NCBI GenBank assembly: GCA_003550325.1
Contig: QKWP01000586.1
Coordinates: forward strand, 28,311 to 92,310
Direction of reading: 5' to 3'
Origin: Gigaspora rosea
Taxonomy: Eukaryota; Glomeromycota; Glomeromycetes; Diversisporales; Gigasporaceae
DNA length: 64,000 nt
Shown: positions 23,116 to 34,176 of the stretch, piece by piece
How the letters are laid out: each line of letters begins with the position of its first letter
Position numbering within the stretch: position 1 is the first letter of the stretch
Made by a program: the position numbers and the translations under genes
The notes under the pieces: model-generated
Seen by the model: the letters and a program-made list of their open reading frames with translations, nothing else
Database searches by the model: none
What the model was told of the DNA's origin: nothing

Positions 23116-24180
23116 AAAATATAAACAATTTAAATTCAATAAAATTCAAATAATCCTCTTATAAAAGAAACTAAACTAACCAAATAGAAATATAGTATGA
23201 ATATTATGTGGTACAGTTAGTCTTGGAAGAAGGCTAAACTCAAAAAAATTATTCCAAGTCTTAAGAACATAAACTAGACCAAACCTGGACCAAACTGAAA
23301 CAGTTTGAACTAAGAATCTGTATTAATAAAACCAAGAGCAATACATATAAAATATCAAAATCAGCATTCCTGACTATTAAGTTAATTTTTTATAAGATAA
23401 TTTTCTATAAGCTTTTAACAAAAGTTGTAGAGCTAGTTTTTGTGATTCTAATAATAGTAAAATCAGTAAAATTAGTTAAACAGATAAAAAGTTATAAGCA
23501 ATTTAAGGCTAAAAATTTTTATAAACTATAGGAATCATGATTCTGACTTAACATTTTTTTACTGTGTTTTACTATAAAAATTCTCCCAGTATTAAGTTCT
23601 CATTTACTCGTGAATCATCAATTAAAGATTATAGAAAAAAAAAATTTACAAAGTATTAATATAAATTATTAATTATATTTTATTCATACATTTAAAAGTT
23701 ATTGGGCATAAGATTTAGATACACAATCATCTTGAAAGATTAAAAAAATATAGAATTCAAAAATGATAAATGATACAAACAAATTGGAGTGTGAAAAGTC
23801 TTTCAATAAAATGAAATAAATAAATAAAATACATTTTATATTCTGTATTAACTGTTAGAAATTGATCTTGTTGACCATGTTAGGGTCATTCATGTATTAT
23901 ACTTAAATTACTTACAGATACATGTGATTTAATATAATTTAAGATTTTTATCATATGATCATGAAATTATTTCTTCTTTATATTTTTTTCATGTGTTATG
24001 TTTATTCAAATTAAAATTCAGTTAATACCTCCTATGAGTCATGATAATAAATTGCCAGACAATGTATACTTATACCCATAAATCTTATTTTTTAGTACTT
24101 GCAAAAATACATGTTGTTTTGACGTAAAAGAAACAATAAATAAAAAAAATTGCCCCAAAATACGTAAGTATGGGGTATAT
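23114..24180. other. AT-rich intergenic, nothing recognised
   Basis: No supportable ORF or repeat boundary in about 1 kb. Confidence 0.45.
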
Positions 24181-27100
24181 ACAGCTACTTTATTTGCTCA
24201 CATGTGACGATCTGAAAATTGGGTTTTGACTACTTTGCATACGTATTTACGATACGTACATCCAAAAATGCCTATAAACCATACACTTCATGATATATAT
24301 CACTCCGTTTCTGATATTAAAAGAAAATTATAATAATAGTTAAAATAACTTACATCTGATTTCATTTATTGGCTTTTTCTAAATCTCCTATTATACCGAT
24401 TCATCAATAATAACATAAAATGATAAATGTCCGTGTGTAACCCATTGTGACACCCTAATCTGCTTCAGAAGTTTCCGCATCCGAAATATTTATAGGGCTA
24501 GTTTTGTGTAATCCATATGATCCATATGATTTTGTGTAAAATTCAATCCATATTGATATACGAATTGTTATAAATTGTATTACTCTATTAATCAAAAAAA
24601 ATTTTATAGTTTGAACTTTAAATCCTTTTAAAAGAAAAATATCAAATTGACAAACGGATAATTTTTCATGTTAAAACCTTCAACATGGACCAATCACATC
24701 GTCAGGAATTAATAAGCTTGCTGATAATTATCGGAAAGGTACTGGCATAGAAAAGGGTGACCGTAAGACGTTTGAACTATATCTTAAAGATGACGAGATG
24801 GGGAATGCTACTGGAACGTGTAATGTTGGAAATTGTTATTATTATGGAATCGGAGTTGAAAGGGATTTCTTTAAGGCATTTATTTATTACCAAAAATCCG
24901 CAGAGATGGAAGACGCTGCAGGAACTTGTAATGTTGGATACTGTTATAATTTTGGAATCGGAGTTGAAACCAATAAGCGTAAAGCACACACATATTATCA
25001 AAAAGCAGCAAAAATGGGAGATATATTTGCACTCGGTCTATGTTATCATTTAGGAATTGGAGTAGAAAAGGACAAGAAAAAAGCATTCGAATATGATCTA
25101 AACTCTGCGGAGATGGGAAATATTAAAGGAATAAGACAAGTTGAGAGTTGTTATCGACATGGAATCGGAGTCGAAAAGAATGAAAATAAGGCATTCGAAT
25201 ATTATCAAAAATCTGCTGACATGGGTGATGCTATTGGAACAAATGGTGTTGGTAATTGTTATGCAAATGGAGTTGGTGTTAAAGAAGATAAATATAAAGC
25301 ATTCGAATATTATAAAAAATCTGCTGATATGGGACTTCATGTGGGGATATATAATGTAGGAGTTTGTTATCATGATGGGACTGGAGTTATAAAAAATGAA
25401 TGTAAAGCATTCGAGTATTATAAAAAATCAGCAGAGATGGGATACGCTAAAGGAATTGTTGTTGAAAAGGATATAAATATTGCTTTTGAATGGTATTTAA
25501 AATCAGCTATTACTGAACAAAGTTCTCGTACTAAAAAAAAAGAATATTTTCATTGGATACCATTTGAAAATTTTGAAAATATTGAAGAAATAGGTAAAGG
25601 GGCCTTTTCTACAGTTTTCAAAACAAAATATTTAAATAATTCTGGATCATATAAAGAAGTGGCAATTAAGCTTGTAAAAGATTCCGATAAAAATAAAGAA
25701 CCATTTATAAAAGAGGTATTATATCAATATTTTTTGAATATTATTTTTATTTTTAAAAATTATATCTGATTAAATATAATAATTTATTTGTTTTTTAGCT
25801 GAAAGCTTGCCATAGTTTAAATCAATATTTAGGAATATCAAGAGATGAAAAAACAAAAGATTATATATTAGTGCTTAGTTATGCAAAATACGGATCATTG
25901 AGCAAAAACCTTACTGATATCTTGAAATTTAAATGGAAACTCAAATTGAAGATACTCCGTGATATTATATCCAATCTTGATCATATTCATTATAAAAAAT
26001 ATTTGCATCGAGATATTCATCCTGGAAATATTCTGTTGAAAAAAGATTATGAAGCATATATTACCGATCTAGGTTTATCAAAGCCGTTTGATGAAAAGGA
26101 ACGAGAAGATCGTATTTATGGAGTTTTACCTTATATTGCACCGGAGCTTTATCAAAAACAACCATATACTCAACTTCGGATATTTATTCATTCGGAATAA
26201 TAATGGTAGAAATAACAACTGGTCAAAGGCCTTTTAATAATTATAAATTTGATAATGAGCTCGTAATAAAAATTTGTAATGGACTACGGCCAAAATTTGC
26301 ACTAGGAATTCCTGATTGTTATATTGAATTAGCAAACCAATGCATGGATTCGAATCCAGGAAAACGTCCAACATCTAGTGAAATAATTATTAAATTTAAT
26401 GAATGGCTAAATATTATTGGAAATGAAGCTGAAAATAAAATTAAAAAACATTCAATGTTTAGAAAAATTATTATTAAACTGAATAAATGGTCAAATATTT
26501 TTAGAAGGAATAAAAGGTTAATTAAAAGACAATTTTTAGAAAGTGATAAGATTAATGAAAAATTGCCAATAATTAAGGAAAATTTAAAAGACATATATAC
26601 AAGTAAACCTTATAATATAACTGATATTAACAAAAGCCTATCAAAACTGAAAACTAGTAAAACCGCTGTTAATATAGAAGTTTCGGATGATCAATTAACA
26701 CTGTGTTTATTAATAAATTAAGTTTTATTATTTAGGACTATTTGTTAAATTAAGCTTTTTGTCGTAGGATTATTAAGTATGTAATTAAGTTTTAATAAAT
26801 TAAGCAAATTCTTTAATACGTAATACAAAAAAAGATTATACTAGTCCAATTTGCTTTTACGATCAAAATAATGCTTTTATTATCTATATAAATTTATATG
26901 TTTGGATAAATATAACTTATGTTACATATTACAAAAAATTCAATCTCAATTTATCACTCTAAATTTATTTTTCATGAGATAATATGTGATTTACAAGAAT
27001 AGAATTTACTAAATAAAAAAATATCTTTTTTAAATATAATAAATATATTTCTATTTTATTAACTTAAATTTTTATCACTTAAAGAAATAAACGATTATAT

Positions 27101-27255
27101 TTACAGTATACATATGTAGTTTTAGATAATTTTGTATGAATTAGTAAGTTTCGATCATTCGATTCACCATTTGATGTGATTCTTGATCACCTTGTATTTT
27201 ATGTCATTCAAGAGGTGTATAACATGTTTGCCTGTACTCATCAATGACAGCATAA
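24180..27255 (+). repeat. Segmental duplication, copy A
   Basis: About 3 kb collinear with 39085-42285. Upstream text ('agttttgtgtaatcc', 'catatgattttgtgtaaaat', 'tcaaattgacaaacg'), both exons, the intron and about 500 bp of 3' flank ('aagaggtgtataacatgttt', 'ctgtact..tcaatgacagca') are shared. The copies differ by substitutions and small indels. Copy B has extra material upstream, an antisense Sel1 relic. Confidence 0.85.
24685..26721 (+). pseudogene. Sel1-repeat protein kinase gene, copy A (frameshifted)
   Basis: Paralogue of the gene at 39601. Start ATG 24685 is followed by a 1-nt deletion relative to copy B ('caatcacatcg' versus 'caattgacatcg'), so the Sel1 frame is open only from the Met at 24798. 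Exon 1 ends at 25715; intron 25716-25798 (GT...TTTTTTAG); exon 2 from 25799 to 26721. In exon 2 a second 1-nt deletion near 26167 breaks the kinase C-lobe between 'APELYQKQPY' and 'MVEITTGQRPFNNY'. There is also an in-frame 33-nt loss in the last Sel1 unit. Kinase motifs are visible: GKGAF loop, VAIK, HRDIHPGN, DLG. Unlike copy B, its C-terminal tail ('LPIIKENLKDIYTSKPYNIT...') is in frame to 26721. Probably non-functional. Confidence 0.8.
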
Positions 27256-27690
27256 TTAGGACTAACATAATTCTGTTTCACTTATGCAACCACAATAGTT
27301 AGTAAGTACAGTAATCGAACTTTTTATGGCAAATCACTTTGTACATTAACTAAACTTTTTACAGAAAATCACTACAAATCACAAGGCTAATAAAACTAAC
27401 ATATCCCTATCTAAATCATTGGCCACTATAGCTCGCAAGTACAGTAACCGAACTTTTTACAGCAAATCACTATACAAATAATAATGACAAGTCCAATACC
27501 AAACTACTCATAAGTACAGCAACCAAGCTTTTTACAGTAAATCATTATAAAAATCACTATAAGTCCATTAAAACTACTAACATATGTAGCACTAAATAAA
27601 CACTCATCATGCACTCACATTATCCCGTAAATATAGTAACTGAACTTTTTTAGCAAATCATATGCACTTAGGCTTTTCAGCTATATCCTG
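27256..27690. repeat. Irregular tandem units (ACAGTAACCGAACTTTTTACAG)
   Basis: At least four units reading 'agtacagtaaccgaac' + 'tttttacagcaaatcacta' occur near 27304, 27437, 27513 and 27633 with irregular spacing. They resemble the degenerate units of the 1-1020 repeat. Confidence 0.55.
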
Positions 27691-28226
27691 TCAAAAAACA
27701 CTCAGAATCAAATTATATTAGTACTATTTGATTAGTCTCATTGAGACAATTCAAATTATAGTTTCATATTTAGGATCTTGAAATTAGTAAGTTCAAAGTT
27801 GTGTTTTTAATATTATTTAAGAATGTAATAAAAGTTTATACACTTATTTTTTCTTTTTTTTTAAAAATTAATAAGTTCTACATTAATTATCCATAGCCTA
27901 CATTTAGATAGCATTTAAGATAGCTTTATTATATATTATAGAAAACATGACTTTATTTTTTGTCTTTAATTAAAAAACTTTATTTATTACAATTTTATAT
28001 AAAGATGGATATATTATAACTTATAAATTAATTGTATTAAATCATTATTTTATTTGTGCATTATATTATATAAATGCAGAACTTTTAGTTAGCATATATA
28101 AAATCAATACTGTATCATTATAACAGATAAAAATATTTTGATTAGCCAGTCTGCAAATAATGTGATATTCAATTTGCATGATTAAACAATCACGAGAAAA
28201 GATATCCTATTAGTCAGGAAATATGT
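27691..28226. other. AT-rich intergenic
   Basis: No gene recognised. It contains one 'agtctcattgagac' palindrome near 27735, the core found in the foldback elements at 6750 and 62345. Confidence 0.45.
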
Positions 28227-28228
28227 TA

Positions 28229-30916
28229 CCGTAAATTTCGGTGCAAGGTACCCCCGTGATCAGTACCCCTTGATTTGTACCGGGTACATTTCAAGGTCAC
28301 TCAACATGGATTTTGTAAGAGACCCGAGTACAAATCAAAGACTAAGTAAACCTATCTTTTTTTTTTCTAATACAAGATTTTTTTTGTTTAAATTTTATCT
28401 TGCAAGTATCGTATGTCATTTTTGCAATTGGTATAAAATTAACAAACTTAATAATTGATTTTTGTAAAGAAAAAATAATTTATAAAAACCATTTAACGAA
28501 CGTAATAATTTATTTAATAAACTATTTTTACCATAAACTTTTAATTTTAAAGATTACCATTATATATGGTAATAAATTAATTAAAATTTATAAGCATTAC
28601 GAATTTATGAAAATTTGGTTCCGAATTCAAGTTACCTATTTAGTAATAGTGAGTTTATTTAAAATTTCAATGAATTTACAATTGCATTGTTACGAGATTA
28701 TTCAACCCATTGATTCATAACATTTTCTACTTCATTTTGAGCATAGTAAGATTCAAATTCCATCTCTTGGGACAAGTATTGATGGGTCGTAAGATTTTGT
28801 TGAGGCGGAATATTGTTGGAATGGAAGATGTTGTTGGGATAGAAGGTATTGTTGGGATGGTTGAGATAAAAAGAATTGCTGAGGTGAAGGGCCTTGTTGG
28901 GATAAAAAGTATTGTTGAAGTAAGGGATCTTGGTTTGTTTTACTATCACTAAAAACTAATTCATCATCTTCAACTTCGTGGTTTTCAATTTTATAGTTTT
29001 TAACTTGATCATAATTAAAAATTAAATTTTTCTCTGATTAATCATTTAAAACTGAGATACCACAACATTTAAAAGAACGTTTGATAAGTTGGGGATCAAT
29101 AGCATCTCATGAACGTTGAACCCATTCAGCAATATCATCATAAGGTGGACGTTTGATTCGACCAGCTGGTGTTAATTCCTTTATTTCATGTGACATCCAT
29201 TCGTTATACATAGACCTAATCTATTAATAAATATATAGTTGGCGATTCAGGTAGTTTTTTTTAAAAAATTAAAAAAAAATTCATGTAAAATGCTTCATAA
29301 ACCTTTGCTTTAAACAATTTGTTAATCGATACATTGAGTAGTTGTAGTTTCGATGTTAGCCCTCCAGGAATAATTGCAATATTAGTATTTTTTCAAAATG
29401 ATTATTTTTTACAGGAGAAACCAAATGACCCTTGAACGAATCCATTACTAATAATGACCGTGGGTTTGTAGCACATGGTGTTCGATTATTCCAAATTGCA
29501 TCTGTCTAGTACATCATTTCCTTTTTATTCATCCATCCCTTTTTTTTGCTCTAACTATTACACCAGGTGAAAACCGAAGCCTTGGAACATTCTTTAGTTT
29601 AAAAATAATCATTGGTGGTAACTTATTACTATCCGCCATACATGCAAGTACAACGGCAAAACAAGACTTTTCATAACCACAAGTCCTAATGCTGACAGTT
29701 TTACTTCCTGTATCATTAATGGTTACATTATTTAGCATATAGAAAGCAAGAGGGTTTCGTCCATATTACCTATTAAATGTAACGGATAATCATGCTGAAG
29801 ACGGCAGTATTGAACAAAATTTAAAAATTCTTGTCGTTGTTCCTCTAACTCTGCATGTAGGTGTTGCGCAACAGTTGTTCGACGACAATTACTAAAATTA
29901 TAATGTTGTAAAAAACCTGAAAGCCATTTACTAATCCATCTAAACTGACCAATATTGGGATACTGGGAAATATATTTCTGAGATTTTGCTAAAGTTCTCG
30001 CTTTAATCTGCACCATGCTGCGAATAACTGGTTTTAATTCATTATGTTGAGCTTAAACCCCATCAGCAAGTTCAATCTCAAGGTCGGGATAATTAGGCTT
30101 TGCTTCACTATTAAGATGCTTTATATGTGGTTGAGCCATCATTAATTCTCCTCGTTTGTTTTGCCAATCTCTAATTTGCTTTGGTTCAACGCTAAACAGA
30201 CTAGCCATTTTACACACAGCAGCACCTGGAGCTCTTTCTAGGTAGGTAATTGCAAAAAGCTTTTCTCGGGCAGTCCATTGGTATTTTCTATGTTGGCAAA
30301 ATATTGCCTCACAAATATTTTCTAGAAGCATTGTCAAAAAGTTTTTCAATGTTTTTTCTAAAGTTTTTGTTGTGAAAGTGTCAAAAAGTTTTTTTTACTA
30401 GTAAAAAAAGTTGTTATTTTTTTTTTAAAAAAAAGCATCTTTATTTTTAATACTTAAATACGTGATGCAATTTGTTTCAAAAAAACAAAAAGATGCGAAA
30501 CCGTATCAACAAATAAGAAAACAAATGCGGAATCGATCAAAATTAATCGAAATCGATTTTTTCTTTTAAAAAAAAAAAGCAAAATCCACCAAAAAAAAAA
30601 AAAAGTGAAACCACTTTAAAAAAAATCAACTTTTGGGTACCATTTTACCCTTTTGAAATGTTTAATGCGTTGGATTTCATAAATTTTTGTACTATGTTAA
30701 ATTTAAACCATATTAAAGTACTTTTAAACTTCATGAAGCAAAAGAGAGAAAAAAACCTGGGTATTTTACAAGGCAATCAATTTTCACCTAATATACCCCC
30801 TTACACAAGACCCCCATATAATATACACTATTCCGCTAATATATCTGGGGTATAAATCAAGATTTGTTGTCATGTGAAATATAAAATACCCGGGTATATT
30901 GCACTGAAATTTATGG
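28229..30916 (-). mobile_element. pogo/Tigger-type DNA transposon, 2688 bp
   Basis: The left terminus CCGTAAATTTCGGTGCAA pairs with the reverse complement of the right terminus, CCATAAATTTCAGTGCAA. TA flanks both ends (28227-28228 and 30917-30918). Subterminal GTACCCC, TTGATTTGTACC and GGGTA blocks recur on both sides. The enclosed minus-strand transposase is CENP-B/Tigger-like, which agrees with TA target preference. The element is structurally complete but its gene is decayed, so it would need a transposase supplied in trans. Confidence 0.85.
28698..30349 (-). pseudogene. Tigger-like (CENP-B HTH, DDE_1) transposase, decayed
   Basis: Would catalyse excision and integration of the surrounding element. 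On the minus strand: an N-terminal helix-turn-helix ('WTAREKLFAITYLERAPG', 'KQIRDWQNKRGELM'; 30290-30090); a CENP-B-type DNA-binding region ('WISKWLSGFLQHYNFSNCRR'; about 29940-29870); the first catalytic Asp in 'LIGNMDET' (about 29765); 'DTGSKTVSIRTCGYEKS' (29710-29660); the second Asp in 'LLVMDSFKGH' (about 29450); then 'PGGLTSKLQLLNVSIN' near 29340, where the third catalytic Asp of the family (LxPLDV) is Asn. A conserved tail 'YDDIAEWVQRS..AIDPQLI' lies near 29130. Defects: TAA near 30053, a frameshift near 29740, a TAG in 'MMY.TDAIWN' where Trp is usual (about 29512). Confidence 0.85.
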
Positions 30917-30935
30917 TACATAAGTGATAAATAAC

Positions 30936-31845
30936 ATAAAAATTATAATAAAAACATAGAAATTTACTATAAACTTTAAGCCAATCATTCTTTTTATCTT
31001 GCATATTAACTTTCAAATTTTGGGATTAAGCATTGTTGGTAGTAGAATAAGATTATATACATTTTCTTAATAAAATTTCTTTTAAAAAAAATTATAAGCC
31101 CATAATTATATGTAAAAAGTTATGCTAAAACAAAGTTACTTAGATGACAAAATAAGGTTATCTTAAGTAAAAAAATAAATTGTCTATATACTAATGTTAA
31201 AAATCACAGGATTTCTATATAAACCTTTTTTTTGCTAAGATAACCTATTTTGGGCTCTTAAGTAAAGTTGTATAGCACAAAATTTATAACAATAATAAAG
31301 AAAAAAGTATTTTTACTAATATTTACTAGTGAAAATTGGATTAAAGTTTTTGAAAATTTAAATTTTTTAAAATTCTTTAATTCAATTTTTTTTACTAGTA
31401 AAATGCTTGTAGAAATGGTTTTTATAATTAATTGTTATTATAAAATTTTGCACTAAACAACTTTACTTAAGAGCCCAAGATAGATTATCTTAGCAAAAAA
31501 AAGTTTTATATAATCCTGTAATTTTTAACAATAGTATATAGACATTTATTTTTTTACTAAGATAATCTATTTTGTCACCTAAGCAAACTTTGTTTTAGTA
31601 TAACATTTTATATATAATTATGGTTTTATAATAAGAAAATATTTTTTTTTTAAAAAATTAAATTAAGAAAATTTGCAAAGTTTACTAAATTTTAAAAAAG
31701 TGTTTTAAATAACCATATTCTACTATTTTCAATATGCTTAATCCCAAAATTTGAAAATAATTAATATGTAAGCAAAAAGAATGTTTGGCTTAAAGTTTAT
31801 GGTAAATTTATATGTTTTTTATTATAATTTTTATTATAAACTAAC
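30936..31845. mobile_element. 0.9-kb palindromic foldback element
   Basis: The left arm (30936 to about 31300) and right arm (about 31430-31845) are inverted copies. Outer pairs: 'actataaactttaagccaa' against 'ttggcttaaagtttatggta'; 'aaattttgggattaagca' against 'tgcttaatcccaaaattt'. Inner pairs: 'acaaagttacttagatgac' against 'cacctaagcaaactttgt'; 'gggctcttaagtaaagttgt' against 'acaactttacttaagagccc'. The centre is near 31370. No recognisable coding. A related arm fragment is at about 63590-63690, and a smaller relative at 19812-20013. It starts 20 bp after the pogo element ends. Confidence 0.75.
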
Positions 31846-32067
31846 ATTTATATATTAACAAATGTGACATATTCTCTGACTGCTATAGGGTTAAAGCAGT
31901 GTTCATTCAGCAAATTAACATCATACAACAGATTGAAAGATTGCTAAGATGTATGCTTCTTACTCACATGGCTCAGGTCAGTGACTGGTCATGAGCTTTT
32001 TTAGATAGCATGTGAAAATCATTGCTTAGTTGTGACAAAATTTATTAAATCACTTTCTATATAAAGT
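31846..32067. other. Intergenic, nothing recognised
   Basis: Short spacer between the palindrome and LINE2; no feature found. Confidence 0.4.
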
Positions 32068-32080
32068 AAATACCAAGGAT
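32068..32080. repeat. Target-site duplication of LINE2 (left copy)
   Basis: AAATACCAAGGAT at 32068-32080 is repeated exactly at 37772-37784, directly after the poly-A tail. An exact 13-bp match (leading A residues ambiguous with the tail) is characteristic of target-primed reverse transcription. Confidence 0.85.
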
Positions 32081-32186
32081 ACTCTGCCACATTCCAGTAC
32101 CGGGAGAGTGCTAAAGAGACAATATGTTGATTAAAGTTAGTTTTAAAAACGCACAAGGCCATTATATAGAGGCGAAAGCTCTAAAA

Positions 32187-32485
32187 CAGGACCCTGGACA
32201 TCTCTCATATAGGTCATAACTGGATTTTCGCCAATTTCAACCTAATTTGCTAAAAACGTCAAAATCTATTTACTTAAATAACTTCCGATCCAGTAATCAG
32301 AATTGAATGAACTTTTTTTTGTTAGATGCGCCTCACTGAGAGCTTCATTTTAAAAAAAGTTCATTCAAATTGGACCACTGGATGCCAAGATAATTGCCAA
32401 AAACTGTTTTTTTGGTTCTCAAATTTTGGGGGTTTTTGCTGAATTGCGTAATGTATGACCTCTGTACTATATGTCCGGGGTCCTC
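32187..32485. mobile_element. Small TIR element inside the LINE2 5' region
   Basis: The left terminus CAGGACCCTGGACATCTCTC pairs with the reverse complement of the right terminus, GAGGACCCCGGACATATAGT, and both continue into AGGTCATA. CTAAAA is repeated on both outer sides (32181-32186 and 32486-32491). Inside is a hairpin of 'gatccagtaatcagaattga' against 'tcaaattggaccactggat', the same cassette found in the 6420 and 62260 elements. 299 bp, non-coding. It is absent from typical LINE structure, so it probably inserted into the element. Confidence 0.65.
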
Positions 32486-32521
32486 CTAAAATTAAAAAAA
32501 AGAATGTTTATAAGTCTTAAT

Positions 32522-33977
32522 ATGGATGAGATCCAGGGAAAACGCATGAAGACCAACAATATTAGGTCGAAATCTATTGACAAGGAAGATGAAATGGAAG
32601 TATTGCAAGAAAGCTCAACTGCCTCAATAGAGTTGGAACAAAGACAAGAAAAACAAACAGAAACCTCTAATAACACATCTGTAGATTGGTCAGAAGATGT
32701 GGACCTATAATTTTCTGTAGGAGAAGACCCAACAGACACAGGTTCAAGCTCCTCTGAAGAAAGGGAAAATTTACCAGGAAATATGAAGAAACGTTCTGGA
32801 AAAGCTGTGGAGAATGCTAATGTGATGAATGTGATTTGCAGAATGACGATCTGAACCCAAATTTGGATGACAATGCAATAAATTCAAAAATTAAATCTCT
32901 GAAGACCGTCAGTGGTCTAGTTTATTTACTAAACTAAGAAGTGGTAAAGCAACTTACTCTAATTTTGCTCCCAGAGACAGAATCCATACAAAAAAATGAC
33001 AATGCATTAATCTTTGATATACAGAATTTTGAGAACATTTCAATTAATGATATTGTAGGTACTTTATATATAAACATGGGAGATGATTTAATTGCAGCTA
33101 GGCCGCACTATAAAAGAGAAAAACGTCTATACATCAAGGTTGTTTTTACCAATCAGGAGAAACAACAATTTTATGCTACAAATGGAATTGTTATCTTCAA
33201 ACAAATATTACTAGAGTATATCCCAGTTAACCTTAGACGTAATTTCTTGCATGTCAAGTTACGAAATGTTCTAATGGGACCCAAGGATATTATTTCAAGA
33301 CGGATTAAAGAGGCCATTGAGGACTTGAGCTGTGTTTCTTCGATTAAACCCTTGGTTTATGAAGGAACACCAGTATGCACAAACCAATGGATTGTCACGT
33401 TTGAGACAACAGATGACCCAGACCTTGTTAAGAGAATCCCTAGACACACTCACATATGGGACCAGAAAGTCACTTTGGAGCGGAAAGAGGGTCCCAAACT
33501 TTGTTTTTACTGTGACAAAGAAGGGCATATCAAGAGGGACTATAAAGAGCTTAGAAAGTCAATTGAATTCAGACAACGGCAAAGAGGGTATAGAATGCAA
33601 GCAAATGATCAAGCAAATATACAAAATCAGAATAAAATAATTTTTAGTGCGAATAACCCATATGTAACAAATGGGCACAAAATTCGAACATAGAAAGTAA
33701 TACCAATGAGCAGGAAATAATGGGTGATAAAAATAATAAAAACTCAGAACAAGCAGCAAATAGAATTTCTCAGGTTAATCAAGTCAATGAAGTCTTACAA
33801 AAGGAGGCTAACATAGTACATACCTCAGAAAGTGAGAAAGAGAAAGCAGTTGATACTATTTCTGTTGAGCCAAAAGAAGAAATTGGTACAGAGGATAGTG
33901 CTCAAAGGCTCCAAAAGGCAAAAGAAATGGAGGTAATAGTAGAAACAGATGATGGATCGAAGCAAATAAATAGTTAA
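32522..33977 (+). pseudogene. LINE2 ORF1 (zinc-knuckle RNA-binding protein, frameshifted)
   Basis: An N-terminal low-complexity segment starting 'MDEIQGKRMKTNNIRSK' (stop at 32710) is followed, after frameshifts, by a 250-codon domain at 32941-33693 ('YINMGDDLIAARPHYK', 'RIPRHTHIWDQKVTLER') ending in a zinc knuckle 'CFYCDKEGHIKRDY' near 33500. The CCHC pattern requires Cys at the last position; here it is Tyr. A one-base frameshift near 33675 leads to an acidic tail (33720-33977). ORF1 proteins of L1-like elements package the RNA. Start chosen at the Met 32522 because the upstream Met at 32471 lies inside the small TIR element. Confidence 0.7.
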
Positions 33978-34176
33978 CAATGAAGGATTTATTCAAGTAA
34001 CTAGCAAAAGATAAGAAAAAATGGTAACTCAGCAATAGACAAAAGACATTTTCCATACGAGGATAAAGGGTCTAAAAGAAGCAAAACATCATCGAGTAGA
34101 TAATTATAGTACAGTATATATCATAATAATTATAGATTGCATAAGCAATTTTATTCATTTTTTCTTTTTTATATAT

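Noticed and set aside
22626..23139. Long frames across the second gap
   Set aside because: N run plus poly-A read as poly-Lys/poly-Phe.
24777..25373. Minus-strand ORFs over the Sel1 region
   Set aside because: Shadows of periodic Sel1 repeats on the opposite strand.
27256..27690. Considered as a CRISPR-like array because of repeated units
   Set aside because: Irregular spacing, diverged units and a eukaryotic context.
28710..28952. Gly/Val/Ile-rich plus-strand ORF of 80 codons
   Set aside because: Antisense shadow of the low-complexity C-terminal region of the minus-strand Tigger transposase.
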